DNA of 41,447 nucleotides from Clostridiaceae bacterium (GTDB lineage Bacteria; Bacillota; Clostridia; Acetivibrionales; DUMB01): the NCBI GenBank assembly GCA_012840085.1, contig DUMB01000053.1:1-41447 (forward strand), in the 5' to 3' direction. Made by a program: the position numbers and the translations under genes. Every line of letters starts with the position of its first letter. Positions within the stretch are counted from its first letter, which is position 1. Shown here piece by piece: positions 1 through 8,618 of the stretch. The notes below the pieces were generated by a model. That model had not been told where the DNA came from, did no database searches, and saw nothing but the letters and a program-made list of their open reading frames with translations.

Positions 1-1
1 A

Positions 2-1548
2 TACAACCCGGCAATTAACAAAGGGACACAGGTATTGATCCGGGCTTATGGCCGGCAGCATAGTATGGTCAGTTGATACCAGGGGAGTTGTCCAGAAAAA
101 AACTCCACAACAACTTGACACTGTCAGAAGGAGAAGTAACACTTGACAACGTAACTGTCAAGGGAAGAACAGTGGTCCGCGGCGGAGGAGAAAACAGTAT
201 TATCATCAATAACTCGTCTCTGGAAGGAACACTGCTTGTTATAAAGAAGGATGGAAAAGTCAGAATAGTGGCCAAGGGATCTACAGAGATAGCCAGTGTT
301 ACTCTCAGCTCCGGAGCAAAGCTTCAGGAAGAAGACCTTACTGGAAAAGGATTTGAAGAAATAGAAATCATAGAAGTAGCTGAGGGAGAAAATATCGTAC
401 TGGAAGGCGACTTTGAAGATGTAACAATTGCTGCACCAAACGTTACTGTTGAAATAGCGGGCGGAAACATAGCAAATCTCAACATCGATGAGAAAGCAAA
501 GAATGCAATTGTTAATGTTGATGAATCGTCCAAGGTAGGAACACTTACAGTAAATGCTGATGCTGAGATAAAAGGAAAAGGTAAGATAGAAACCGCTAAT
601 GTAAACGCTGAGAATGTAGCGATAGAGCAGAAGCCTGAAAATATTAACATTAAGGAAGGAATAAAGGCTACTGTTGGCGGCGAAGAAATGGAAGGCGGCA
701 AGACTCCTGATACAGACGGCGTAGTTATAATTACACCTCCACAGACTCAAACTATTAATATAAGCGATCCAAAGTTGAATTTTGCAGACGGAAGCACGCT
801 GCCGTTTGTCAATCCTTTGTACACCGCATATCTCATTGACCGTGAGCCGGCTGACAAAATTACCAGTGTAAGCTTCAAGACAAATATTAAAAGCAGCAGA
901 TTTACATTGAACAGCGTAAATTCTCCTAATACAGGACTTATAACATTAAACAGAGTTGTAAAAGATTTTAACACAGAAAATATTGATATAACCCTTGAGG
1001 ATCTGCTGGGTTCCGCTTCAAGCATTTTTGGCGACAGAGACGGCATAACTGTGCATACATTGAAAGAACTGTTTGGCAAAAAAGTAGATTTGGTATGTAC
1101 CCTTAAGGGAACAGGATCTTATTCGGGATATGGCTCAAAATCAGCTTCTATCAGCATTATTTTCTCTGATGAAGATATTGAGCCTATTCCACATAGCACC
1201 GAATGGGCAGATATTACTGTGCAGAAAGTATCCAACCAGGATGTAGCGTATATAATTACTGCAAAAATAAAAGAGGATAAGAAGGATACAAAGGTTAGCA
1301 CCATAGGGATTAGCAATTTGCTTACGTCCAGCTTTGGTGTGCTTCCTGCTGAGGTTAAAGCAGGTGAAGACGGACAGTGGTTCGAGGTGGCAACTCAAAA
1401 ATCTGAAATTGCCTATGCAATTGCAAAACTTGCAGATCCGGATATGACCTGGGCAGATTTGACTCTCAGTGATCTTGCAGGTAAGAATATCTTCTTTAAG
1501 AAAAGCGGAGACAGCCAGACAGTTTACAAACTTACGATTACTGAATAG
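2..1548 (+). CDS. S-layer-like surface protein, 3' part, 5' end frameshifted in this sequence
   Basis: This is the C-terminal part of a large surface protein; the N-terminus lies outside the window. Residues read from 103 on (HNNLTLSEGEVTLDNVTVKG, then RGGGENSIIINNS and KDGKVRIVAKG) are the beta-rich repeat block common in clostridial SLH-domain proteins. The last 250 residues are Ser/Thr/Asp-rich beta-type sequence with no motif I can name. An uninterrupted frame runs only from a TTG at 73 to the stop at 1548 (491 residues). Upstream, frame 2 reads YNPAINKGTQVLIRAYGRQH and stops at 74-76. Dropping one base at 71 and one A from the seven-A run at 96-102 joins it smoothly to the downstream frame through VVDTRGVVQKKLHNN. 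So either this gene is frameshifted or the sequence has two indel errors. Family assignment is by motif style only. Confidence 0.65.
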
Positions 1549-1643
1549 TCAAAAAGTGCAAGGTTATTTTAAGAGAGATAAAATAGAGATAAAATAAGAG
1601 TAAAAAAAGGAAATTAGAATTTTATGTGCATTAATGATGATTA

Positions 1644-1652
1644 TGTTATAAT
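1644..1652 (+). promoter_or_regulatory. Extended -10 promoter for the polysaccharide operon
   Basis: TGTTATAAT gives a perfect TATAAT at 1647-1652 preceded by the TGN extension at 1644-1646. No good -35 hexamer is visible, which fits an extended -10 promoter. Transcription would start near 1660, leaving an untranslated leader of about 180 bases before the ATG at 1839. The same TGTTATAAT string occurs before walR. Confidence 0.55.
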
Positions 1653-1677
1653 GGGAAGAGAAAAAAATCCTGAGCAT

Positions 1678-1831
1678 CTGTCCCGGTGTTTCGGCCCGGG
1701 ACAGTGCAATGGAGGTCAAAGTGTAAACTTGTGAGGTGTGTGATATGTGAACATCACATGCTATAGCGAAGCTATGCAAAAAATTTCATAGTGAATTTGA
1801 TTGCACTCTGAAGAAAACACTTCCCCAGAGG
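1678..1831 (+). ncRNA. Structured 5' leader, riboswitch-like, class unknown
   Basis: Several stems can be read directly. CTGTCCCGG (1678-1686) pairs with CCGGGACAG (1696-1704), a 9 bp stem. AGTGCAAT (1703-1710) pairs perfectly with ATTGCACT (1800-1807), closing an approximately 105-base multi-branched domain. Inside it are TGTGAT/ATCACA (about 1739-1758) and ATAGC-GAA-GCTAT (about 1763-1775). CTCTG (1806-1810) can pair with CAGAG (1826-1830), which covers the ribosome binding site AGAGG before the ATG at 1839. The closing stem and the site-hiding hairpin share bases 1806-1807, so they compete at the edge. I could not match this to c-di-GMP, c-di-AMP, SAM, EAR or other classes that I know. Confidence 0.5.
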
Positions 1832-1838
1832 TATTTTA

Positions 1839-2447
1839 ATGAAAATAAAAATTTTATTGATTTCCATATCTGTAATCGTATTTGTTTCAATGATAGGGAT
1901 TTTTTCAATTTATAAAATAGGAGACATACTAATAGAAAAGGCTCTGGAAGCAGAAATTTTAAATGCATTGTCAGAAAGTAGAATAGATAATTTATATTCA
2001 GAGAGAGGAACAAAGACGACCACAGAAAGATCTGGATCCGAAGTAGCCGGAACAGGTCCATCGAAAGAAAGCAGAGTAGAAGCAAAATCTGAATATCCAA
2101 ATCCAACAAATAAAAAATCAATAGCAGAAAACAATAAAAAGGCAGCAAAGTCCAAAGATAATCGAACATCGGCTTCAGACAACAAAGCTCAAACCAGGGA
2201 GAATAAAATATCTCTTGAGAAAATAAAAGAAATAAAGGACAGAGTTTCTGCTGCCGATAAAATGAAAGCGGGTACTCTGTTGCTCAAAAGACTTAGTTCG
2301 TCAGATATAGAGCAATTATTTAAAATGATTGAAGACGGAGTTACCAAGGAAGAATTGGAAAGAGCAAAAAAGCTTGTATATGAAAGGTTTACAGCAGAGG
2401 AAATAGCAGAGATTAAAGAAATATACAGAAAATATATGTACAATTAA
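1839..2447 (+). CDS. Membrane-anchored protein of unknown function, first gene of EPS operon
   Basis: The protein has 202 residues and is not recognised as a named family. Residues about 4-27 form one hydrophobic membrane segment. Residues about 60-125 are a low-complexity Lys/Ser/Glu/Asn linker, likely disordered. Residues about 125-202 are charged amphipathic helices ending FTAEEIAEIKEIYRKYM. This resembles, from memory, hypothetical proteins next to capsule regulators in Bacilli and Clostridia. It starts at ATG 1839 under the structured leader and lies 59 bases before wzz, so it is probably the first gene of the polysaccharide operon. Topology suggests a short inside end with the helical domain outside, or the reverse; I cannot decide. 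It may be an assembly or regulatory partner of the Wzz/CpsD complex, by position only. Confidence 0.7.
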   Translation: MKIKILLISISVIVFVSMIGIFSIYKIGDILIEKALEAEILNALSESRIDNLYSERGTKTTTERSGSEVAGTGPSKESRVEAKSEYPNPTNKKSIAENNKKAAKSKDNRTSASDNKAQTRENKISLEKIKEIKDRVSAADKMKAGTLLLKRLSSSDIEQLFKMIEDGVTKEELERAKKLVYERFTAEEIAEIKEIYRKYMYN

Positions 2448-2506
2448 ACGCAGCAAAACTTTAGAGATACTAAAGAAATTATGTTAATTAATAATAGGAG
2501 AGAGTT

Positions 2507-3214
2507 ATGGAAGAATCAATGGATTTACGTGAAATTATTGGTATATTAAAGCAAAATATATTAATTATATTAGCAGTAATGGTGTGGGCAGCAATATTGG
2601 GAGCTGTCATTTCAATTTATATCATAGACCCTGTTTATGAGGCGTCAGCAACAATGATAGTGAATAAAAGCAATACTGAAGAAAGGAAGGATATCACATA
2701 TAACGATATCCTAATGACGCAGAAGCTGGTAAAGACATATAGTGTGATAATGCAGAGCAATACGGTGCTTGACAGAGTGATTGATGCCCTTGGACTTGAG
2801 ATGGGCGCTAAAGAATTGAGAAGTATGCTTACAATAACCGGTGTAAATGATACAGAAGTAATAAAGATAACTGTAACCAGCAAAGATCCCGAATTTGCCG
2901 CGAAAGTGGCAAATGAAATATTAAGTCAGGCACCGGCAGAGATAATACGAGCTGTAAAGGCAGGAAGTGTTGAAATAATAGATGAGGCTACTATACCTTC
3001 AGATCCTGTAAAGCCGGATGTAAAGATGTATACATTTATAGCAGGAATTTTAGGTCTGTTTGCATCAACGTTTGTTATATTTCTAAAATACCATTTTGAT
3101 GATACTGTAAAAACAGAAGATGACATTGCAGAGAAATTGAAATTGCCTGTCCTCGGAGTGCTTCCATTCTACAGGCCCGAGCCTGTGACGGCAGGAAGAA
3201 AGGGGAGGGGGTAA
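2507..3214 (+). CDS. Wzz/YveK-type polysaccharide co-polymerase (chain-length regulator, BY-kinase activator)
   Basis: The 235-residue protein has the Wzz layout: membrane helix about 16-38, an extracytoplasmic domain beginning with the typical PVYEASATMIV segment, and a second helix about 176-197. It ends with a short cytoplasmic tail. In Gram-positive systems this protein (CapA/YwqC/YveK) spans the membrane and its tail activates the separate tyrosine kinase, encoded here five bases downstream. It should set chain length together with the Wzy polymerase at 12252. The start ATG at 2507 has AGGAGAG in front. Confidence 0.9.
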   Translation: MEESMDLREIIGILKQNILIILAVMVWAAILGAVISIYIIDPVYEASATMIVNKSNTEERKDITYNDILMTQKLVKTYSVIMQSNTVLDRVIDALGLEMGAKELRSMLTITGVNDTEVIKITVTSKDPEFAAKVANEILSQAPAEIIRAVKAGSVEIIDEATIPSDPVKPDVKMYTFIAGILGLFASTFVIFLKYHFDDTVKTEDDIAEKLKLPVLGVLPFYRPEPVTAGRKGRG

Positions 3215-3219
3215 TATTC

Positions 3220-3960
3220 ATGTTCGGTATTAGAAAGAAATCAAAACATATAAAAAGACCTGTAATCAATATAGAATATGCCCCGTTTCCTGTGGTGGAG
3301 GCATATAAGGCTTTAAGGGCAAATATACAGTTTACCGGCGTTGGAAGGAAAGTTAAGAAAATACTGTTTACAAGTTCAAATCCAATGGAAGGAAAGACTT
3401 CTGTATCCGTAAATCTTGCTGTAACACTTGGACAAGCAGGCCAAAAGGTGCTTTTAATAGATACAGACCTGAGAAAGCCACGTGTTCACACGCTTCTTGG
3501 TTTACCATTATCTCCGGGTCTTACCAATGTCCTGGTCAAGAATCAAGGTTTTGATGCCGCAGTAAAAAGGGACAGTACACGTTCCATAGACGTTCTTACA
3601 TGCGGTCCCATACCGCCAAATCCCACAGAGCTATTGGGATCAACAGCGATGAAGGAATTCCTGGATTCTGTGGAAGAGAATTATGACTATATTATAATGG
3701 ACACTCCACCTGTATTGCTTATGTCAGATGCAGCCGTGCTTTCAAAATATGCTGACGGCGTGGTAATAGTAATACAGGCAGCAGTTACCACCTTTGATAT
3801 GGTGAAGGGTGTCATAAGTAACCTGGAAAAAGCCGGTGCAAATATTCTCGGATGTGTACTCAATGATGTAAGAATGGAGGAAATGAGTAAGCACCGGTAT
3901 GGGACGAAGTATGGATACTATAGAAATTATTCCCATTACTATGACAAGGATTCAAAATAA
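3220..3960 (+). CDS. CpsD/YwqD-type bacterial tyrosine kinase (BY-kinase)
   Basis: This is a cytoplasmic P-loop tyrosine autokinase controlling polysaccharide synthesis. Visible motifs are Walker A NPMEGKTS with the lysine near residue 59, Walker A' VLLIDTDLRKP (about 77-87) and Walker B YIIMDTPP (about 157-164). The C-terminal tyrosine cluster YGTKYGYYRNYSHYYDKDSK is the autophosphorylation tail. The length of 246 residues is normal for the stand-alone Gram-positive form. It follows wzz by five bases and precedes the phosphatase by two, giving a complete Wzz-kinase-phosphatase switch. Some tail tyrosines are presumably the targets of the phosphatase. Confidence 0.94.
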   Translation: MFGIRKKSKHIKRPVINIEYAPFPVVEAYKALRANIQFTGVGRKVKKILFTSSNPMEGKTSVSVNLAVTLGQAGQKVLLIDTDLRKPRVHTLLGLPLSPGLTNVLVKNQGFDAAVKRDSTRSIDVLTCGPIPPNPTELLGSTAMKEFLDSVEENYDYIIMDTPPVLLMSDAAVLSKYADGVVIVIQAAVTTFDMVKGVISNLEKAGANILGCVLNDVRMEEMSKHRYGTKYGYYRNYSHYYDKDSK

Positions 3961-3962
3961 AT

Positions 3963-4700
3963 ATGAGAAAAAGAAAAGAAATTATTGCAATAAACTCAAT
4001 AACCGACATGCATTGTCACATACTTCCGGGTATGGATGATGGGGCAAAGGATGTTGAAACCTCTGTAAAAATGGCACAAATGGCTCTTGCGGAGGGAATA
4101 AGCAGAATAATAGCCACTCCGCATTTCGAGCCGGATATAAAAAACATTGAAGACTTTGTAGCCAAAAGGGAAGAGGCAATTTTACATCTTACAAGTGAAC
4201 TTAAAGCACGCGGTATAGATATTGAAATCCTTACGGGTGCAGAGGTATATCTGACACCCTCGCTCCTGGAACTGGCCAGATTGGAGCGCCTTTGCCTGGG
4301 GAACAGCAGGTATATGCTGGTTGAAATACCATTTATGTCAGTTCCCATATGGATGGATGAGTTATTATATTCGTTACAACTAAAGGGCGTAACACCGGTC
4401 CTTGCACATCCTGAACGCAATATAAAGCTGATAACAAAGCCTCAAATTCTTGACAATTTTGTGGACAGAGGATTGATGCTGCAGATAAACGCTTCAAGTT
4501 TTTATGATGGAATTGCCAGAGATATAAGAGGCTTTATGAAATATGTTATGAAAAATCAGATGGTGCACTTCCTGGCAACGGACGCGCACAGTACAGGAAG
4601 CAGGCCACCTAAAATACAGGATAGCATAAGAGTTATTGCAGATGCATATGGCAGAGATATTGTGGAATACATGCTGGAAAATGCACGGGAAATAAGGTGA
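3963..4700 (+). CDS. CpsB/YwqE-type PHP-family protein-tyrosine phosphatase
   Basis: This is a manganese-dependent PHP-domain phosphatase that removes phosphate from the CpsD tyrosine cluster. The metal-binding signature DMHCHILPGMDDG sits at residues 15-27 (H17, H19). Later metal ligands appear in ATPHFEP, AHPERN and ATDAHS. The length of 245 residues matches CpsB/YwqE. The start ATG is two bases after the kinase stop, so the two are probably translationally coupled. This is the last gene before the sequence turns more AT-rich, marking the left edge of the variable cassette. Confidence 0.93.
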   Translation: MRKRKEIIAINSITDMHCHILPGMDDGAKDVETSVKMAQMALAEGISRIIATPHFEPDIKNIEDFVAKREEAILHLTSELKARGIDIEILTGAEVYLTPSLLELARLERLCLGNSRYMLVEIPFMSVPIWMDELLYSLQLKGVTPVLAHPERNIKLITKPQILDNFVDRGLMLQINASSFYDGIARDIRGFMKYVMKNQMVHFLATDAHSTGSRPPKIQDSIRVIADAYGRDIVEYMLENAREIR

Positions 4701-4766
4701 GAGGTAGATAAAAGGTAGCGGGAAGATTTATTCTTTTTGCTAGCTTATCAACCGGGGGTCAAAATT

Positions 4767-5387
4767 ATGATTTATTTGAAGATTAAGAGAATTATTGATA
4801 TAATTCTTTCTCTAATTGGATTAATTGTTTTATCACCTATATTCTTAGTTTTAATAATATTGATAAAAATCGATTCTAAAGGCCCAGTGCTTTTTAAGCA
4901 AAAGAGGGTAGGGAAAGGAAAATCGTATTTTTATATACTGAAATTCAGAACAATGAGAATTGATGCACCAAAAGATACACCAACACACCTTCTTGAGAAT
5001 CCTGAGCAGTGGATTACAAAGACTGGTAAGTTTTTGAGAAAGACGTCTCTTGATGAACTGCCTCAAATTTGGAATATATTCGTTGGGCATATGAGTATTA
5101 TAGGTCCAAGACCTGCTCTATGGAATCAGTATGATTTGATTGATGAGAGAGATAAGTATGGTGCTAATGATATTAGACCAGGACTTACCGGATGGGCTCA
5201 AGTTAATGGTAGAGATGAACTTCCTATTGAAGTTAAGGCAAAGCTGGATGGGGAATATGTAAGAAATTTAAGTTTTTGGCTGGATATGAAGTGCTTCTTT
5301 AGGACAATAGCAAGTGTCATAAAAAGTGATGGTGTTGTTGAAGGTGGGACTGGAAGGTTAGAGAAAGGTAAATCTATGGCTAGTTAA
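4767..5387 (+). CDS. Priming undecaprenyl-phosphate sugar-1-phosphate transferase
   Basis: This membrane enzyme transfers the first sugar-1-phosphate to undecaprenyl phosphate and so starts each repeat unit. One hydrophobic stretch (about residues 8-35, SLIGLIVLSPIFLVLIILI) is followed by KQKRVGKGKSYFYILKFRTM, SLDELPQIWNIFVG, IGPRPAL and RPGLTGWAQVNGRDE, the classic bacterial sugar transferase motifs. I chose ATG 4767 because GGGGG lies at 4754-4758. A TTG at 4737 in the same frame would add ten atypical residues. The 206-residue length is that of the short, one-helix priming enzymes. It is the first gene of the AT-rich cassette. Confidence 0.93.
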   Translation: MIYLKIKRIIDIILSLIGLIVLSPIFLVLIILIKIDSKGPVLFKQKRVGKGKSYFYILKFRTMRIDAPKDTPTHLLENPEQWITKTGKFLRKTSLDELPQIWNIFVGHMSIIGPRPALWNQYDLIDERDKYGANDIRPGLTGWAQVNGRDELPIEVKAKLDGEYVRNLSFWLDMKCFFRTIASVIKSDGVVEGGTGRLEKGKSMAS

Positions 5388-5460
5388 CCACTTTAATATA
5401 TATAAATATCCTTAAGGAGTTGTATTTTTTTAATATTAAATTATTGAAAGGAGCTTAGCA

Positions 5461-5982
5461 ATGAAGAAATATGTGCTGGAAGTATTGAGATATATGTTTT
5501 CATTGTCTATGCTAAAATCTTTAATTATGTCTTATGCATATTATATCCACGAAAGAGTAGCGTGGAGGACTCAGATTCACGCTAAGAAAAATATTAGAGT
5601 TCATCCAACTGCTTCAATACGTAATGCTAAGAATATTTATATTGGTGAAAACTCTCATATAAATATCAATTGCTGTGTTTGGGCAGGTGAAAATTCAAAA
5701 ATAATTATTGGTGATAACTTATTGATGGGACCTGGTGTAAGTATACAAGCTGCTAATCATGGAACTAAAAAAGATGCAATAATGATGGAACAGGAAAGGA
5801 CACAAAAGGACATTGTAATTGGAAATGATTGTTGGCTAGGAAGTAATGTTACTATTGTAGCTGGTGTTACTATTCCTGATGGATGTATTGTAGGAGCGGG
5901 GGCTGTTGTAACAAAAAGTATCACAGAGCCATATTCAATTGTTGGTGGAGTACCTGCTAAAGTTATAGGATATAGAAAATAA
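5461..5982 (+). CDS. Left-handed beta-helix O-acetyltransferase (WcaF/maltose-acetyltransferase-like)
   Basis: The 173-residue protein carries hexapeptide repeats, for example IYIGENSHININCCVWAG, IIIGDNLLMGPGV and IVIGNDCWLGSNVTIVAGV, and a C-terminal GAGAVVTKSITEPYSIVGGV cap typical of acyl-CoA-dependent acetyltransferases. The histidine in AANHG is placed like the catalytic histidine of the family. It probably acetylates a sugar of the polysaccharide, in the cytoplasm on nucleotide sugar or lipid-linked intermediate. AAGGAG lies at 5448-5453, just before the ATG. Acceptor unknown. Confidence 0.88.
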   Translation: MKKYVLEVLRYMFSLSMLKSLIMSYAYYIHERVAWRTQIHAKKNIRVHPTASIRNAKNIYIGENSHININCCVWAGENSKIIIGDNLLMGPGVSIQAANHGTKKDAIMMEQERTQKDIVIGNDCWLGSNVTIVAGVTIPDGCIVGAGAVVTKSITEPYSIVGGVPAKVIGYRK

Positions 5983-6000
5983 AATAAGGATGTGCAAATA

Positions 6001-6888
6001 ATGAAAACCGTTTTTTTAACAATTGATGTTGAAGAATGGTTTCATCTAGAATATTTAACAAAATATAATCTTAACAAAGATAGTGTTGAAACTGTTCCAA
6101 AAATATTCAATTTTTTAGATATGCTAGATAGGCTGAATATAAAAGCAACATTTTTTGTACTTGCTGAAATAGCCTATAAATATGCAGATATTATTCGAGA
6201 TATCAGGAGTCGAGGGCATGAAATCGGATGCCATGGTTTAGACCACGAATTGTTACACGAAAAGTCTGATGAGCAATTTGAAGAAGAAGTTATTAAGGCT
6301 AGATTAATTCTTAATGAAGTTTTAGGTGAAGATGTAGTTAAGGGATATAGAGCTTCATGTTTCTCTATGGATAGAAACAAGCTTGATATTTTAAAAAGAT
6401 GTGGCTATATATTTGATTCTAGTTATATAAAGTTTGTTCAGCATCCACTATATGGACACTTAGATTTAAGTAAATATAATAAAGTAGACGATTTAATATA
6501 CGAAAAAGATGGTTTTTATGAGTTTGAAATACCTACTATTGATATAGGAAAATTTAACTTGCCTATATCAGGTGGAGGCTACTTAAGACTGTTTCCATAT
6601 TTGCTTATTAAAATTTTGTTACAGTTATATAGTAGAAAACATGATAATTTTTTACTGTATATACACCCTTTTGAACTAACAAATATAAGGTTACCCTTTC
6701 CAGAAAAGTTACCTTTTAAAGATAAGTTTAGAGCATCAGTAGGAAGACGTCATAATCTCAAAAAATTAGAAAAACTGTTACTAAAGCTAATTAAAGAAGG
6801 AGCGGAATTTAAAACAATTGGAGAAGCTATAGAAACTAGTAATACTATGGAGGAAAAAGATGAGTTATATTTTAGTAACAGGGTGTAA
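6001..6888 (+). CDS. Polysaccharide deacetylase family protein (NodB-like, with DUF3473-type tail)
   Basis: A carbohydrate esterase family 4 fold is visible. Asp/Glu-rich start LTIDVEEWFH, then ATFFVLAEIA, the metal-binding GHEIGCHGLDHELLHE, GYRASCFS and C-terminal LYIHPFEL. The length of 295 residues and the GYRASCFS–HPFEL arrangement resemble deacetylases of exosortase/PEP-CTERM EPS loci. It would remove N-acetyl groups from an amino sugar in the polysaccharide. No signal peptide is visible, so it may act in the cytoplasm. I prefer ATG 6001 to the in-frame GTG 5992 because AAGG at 5986-5989 suits the ATG. The end overlaps the next gene by 29 bases. Confidence 0.87.
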   Translation: MKTVFLTIDVEEWFHLEYLTKYNLNKDSVETVPKIFNFLDMLDRLNIKATFFVLAEIAYKYADIIRDIRSRGHEIGCHGLDHELLHEKSDEQFEEEVIKARLILNEVLGEDVVKGYRASCFSMDRNKLDILKRCGYIFDSSYIKFVQHPLYGHLDLSKYNKVDDLIYEKDGFYEFEIPTIDIGKFNLPISGGGYLRLFPYLLIKILLQLYSRKHDNFLLYIHPFELTNIRLPFPEKLPFKDKFRASVGRRHNLKKLEKLLLKLIKEGAEFKTIGEAIETSNTMEEKDELYFSNRV

Positions 6889-7831
6889 TGGTTTTATAGG
6901 AAACAGGCTTACTAGAGCTCTATTAGAAGAAGGATATGAAGTTTTAGGGATATCTATTGAAAAAGAAACTAAAATTGTGCACAGAAATTTTAAATATATT
7001 AGTATAGATATTACGGATTGTTTGTCTGTAGAAAAGCTATTTCAAGAAAATAGTATATCAACAGTTATGCATTTTGCAGCTATAGCTCATACAAAAAAAG
7101 GTCAAAAAGTTGACTGGAATACATTCTATAGAGTCAATACACTTGCTAGTAAGACTATTTTTGATTGTGCAGCTAGAGTTAAAGCAGATGTTATTTTTGC
7201 AAGCACTGTTGATGTCTATGGGGCTTGTGAGGATAGCATTTTGACAGAAAAGTCAATACCTCAACCTGTATCAGATTATGGGATATCAAAATATTTAGCA
7301 GAAAACATATTAAAAGAAATTGCTGAGGATAAAGGAATTAATTATCTAATCCCAAGATTTGCACCTGTTTATTCTAAGGAATTTATGAAGGATGCTTATA
7401 AAAGGATTTATTTAAAATATCCTAAAATAGGATTTATTATTGGGCAAGGTCTGAAGTATCATTTTCTTTCGGTAAATAATATTATTGACCTTATTGTTAA
7501 TTGGATAAAATCTGATAACAAATTTATAGGAATAATTAATGTTCGAGATAGTGAACCAATTGATTCGGCTGAATTTATAAATTTAGAAAGACAATTTGGA
7601 AAAGTGGCAAAGATTATTAGAGTTCCAAGATGGTTAATTCTGCTAATAGAGTTTTTTATTGATAGCATGTATAGGATTACAAAAAATTATAAGTTGCTTA
7701 AATTACGTACGATTTTATATAAGATAGTGAACCCCAATAAATATTCTATAGACAAAATGGAACAACTTATTATACAAAAATGGAATTTGAGAAATACAGT
7801 TTGTGATAATGAAAAAATCATAAATATTTAA
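6860..7831 (+). CDS. NAD-dependent sugar epimerase/dehydratase (extended SDR)
   Basis: The 323-residue protein begins LVTGCNGFIG, the Rossmann GxxGxxG of extended short-chain dehydrogenases. It has FASTVDVYG and the catalytic pair YGISK (Y140, K144). It probably epimerises or dehydrates a nucleotide sugar; the substrate cannot be read from sequence. The ATG is inside the end of the deacetylase gene and is preceded by GGAGG, so translation is coupled. The C-terminal 60 residues are rich in Lys/Ile/Tyr and less typical. Confidence 0.88.
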   Translation: MSYILVTGCNGFIGNRLTRALLEEGYEVLGISIEKETKIVHRNFKYISIDITDCLSVEKLFQENSISTVMHFAAIAHTKKGQKVDWNTFYRVNTLASKTIFDCAARVKADVIFASTVDVYGACEDSILTEKSIPQPVSDYGISKYLAENILKEIAEDKGINYLIPRFAPVYSKEFMKDAYKRIYLKYPKIGFIIGQGLKYHFLSVNNIIDLIVNWIKSDNKFIGIINVRDSEPIDSAEFINLERQFGKVAKIIRVPRWLILLIEFFIDSMYRITKNYKLLKLRTILYKIVNPNKYSIDKMEQLIIQKWNLRNTVCDNEKIINI

Positions 7832-8368
7832 AGGAAGAGTATGATTAAATGAAAAATCTTCTTGCTTCTTAATATTTTTGGTTTGAGTTTCATAAAATAA
7901 ATGAGTTAAAAGCATATCTTCATACATTATAAGGAAAATGACATAGAAACTTTAACAGCTATACCCAACTATATGAAAAGGAAAATTATGATGGCTATAG
8001 AATGCATAAAAATATAAAACAAAACTCTAATGGTATTAAAAAACACAAAATATCTATTCCATAAGGGTTAAAAAGCTAAGATAAGTGGATCATTCCAAAT
8101 GAAGAATTGTATTTTGTAACTGTTTTCTATGCAGCAGTAGTATAAGAATTCAAACTCTAAGTAATTACAAAAATTCTATAGAAGATAATTAAATATTTCA
8201 GAGAAACTACTGTTAATAATTAAGGTTAAATTATAATCAAATATAGAATACAATTAGCTAGTATATATAGATTGAAAATAATTTAAGAAATTAAATTTTT
8301 ATAAAATTAACTTGTTATGCTAGTTTTTTATAGGTAAAAGTTGCAAGTGAAAAACTCCAACATAATAT

Positions 8369-8411
8369 TGTAACCTATCATTAATCGCCAAAAAAATGAT
8401 AAGGGGTTACA
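8369..8411. repeat. Inverted repeat TGTAACC...GGTTACA upstream of transposase stub
   Basis: TGTAACC (8369-8375) pairs with GGTTACA (8405-8411), and ATCATT (8377-8382) pairs with AATGAT (8395-8400), leaving a 12-base loop and a small bulge. It sits immediately before the ATG of the transposase stub. It could be the end of an insertion sequence or a hairpin controlling the former transposase. Confidence 0.5.
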
Positions 8412-8415
8412 ACAT

Positions 8416-8511
8416 ATGATGAAGCTTGATATAACTTATTCTATGAGAGATATAAAAAATTTAAAAGACTTTGTAACTGTCGTCTACGTCATAATAGACG
8501 ACAGTTACTAA
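8416..8511 (+). pseudogene. N-terminal stub of an insertion-sequence transposase (IS982-like)
   Basis: Thirty-one codons from ATG 8416 read MMKLDITYSMRDIKNLKDF followed by VTVVYVIIDDSY and a stop. This looks like the start of IS982-type DDE transposases, where a helix-turn-helix segment of this kind opens the protein. Only the first tenth of such a gene is present. The coding string contains a perfect 14 bp inverted repeat (8473-8486 with 8495-8508). Family name is from memory of the motif and is tentative. Confidence 0.45.
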
Positions 8512-8618
8512 ATTAATTATAGGTTTTAAATTAATTTATATATTTTAAAAAAGGTCAGATTTATATAAATGTACTACAATACATTAGCGATGGAAAGCGT
8601 TAGAGGGAGTTTTTTGAG

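Larger units (their letters stand above)
7832..8618 (+). other. Gene-free AT-rich stretch with decayed DNA
   Basis: About 790 bases without an intact gene. Short reading fragments broken by many stops suggest decayed coding DNA, but I cannot name a parent except for the transposase stub at 8416-8511. Two clear inverted repeats lie at 8369-8411 and 8473-8508. GAGGGAG just before 8619 is the binding site for the next gene. Confidence 0.6.

Noticed and set aside
124..750. 208-residue minus-strand frame opposite the S-layer-like gene
   Set aside because: Antisense shadow of a repetitive, stop-poor coding region; no protein motif.
1678..1831. Leader as a c-di-GMP, c-di-AMP or EAR element
   Set aside because: I looked for the conserved cores of these classes and did not find them, so only a generic structured leader is claimed.
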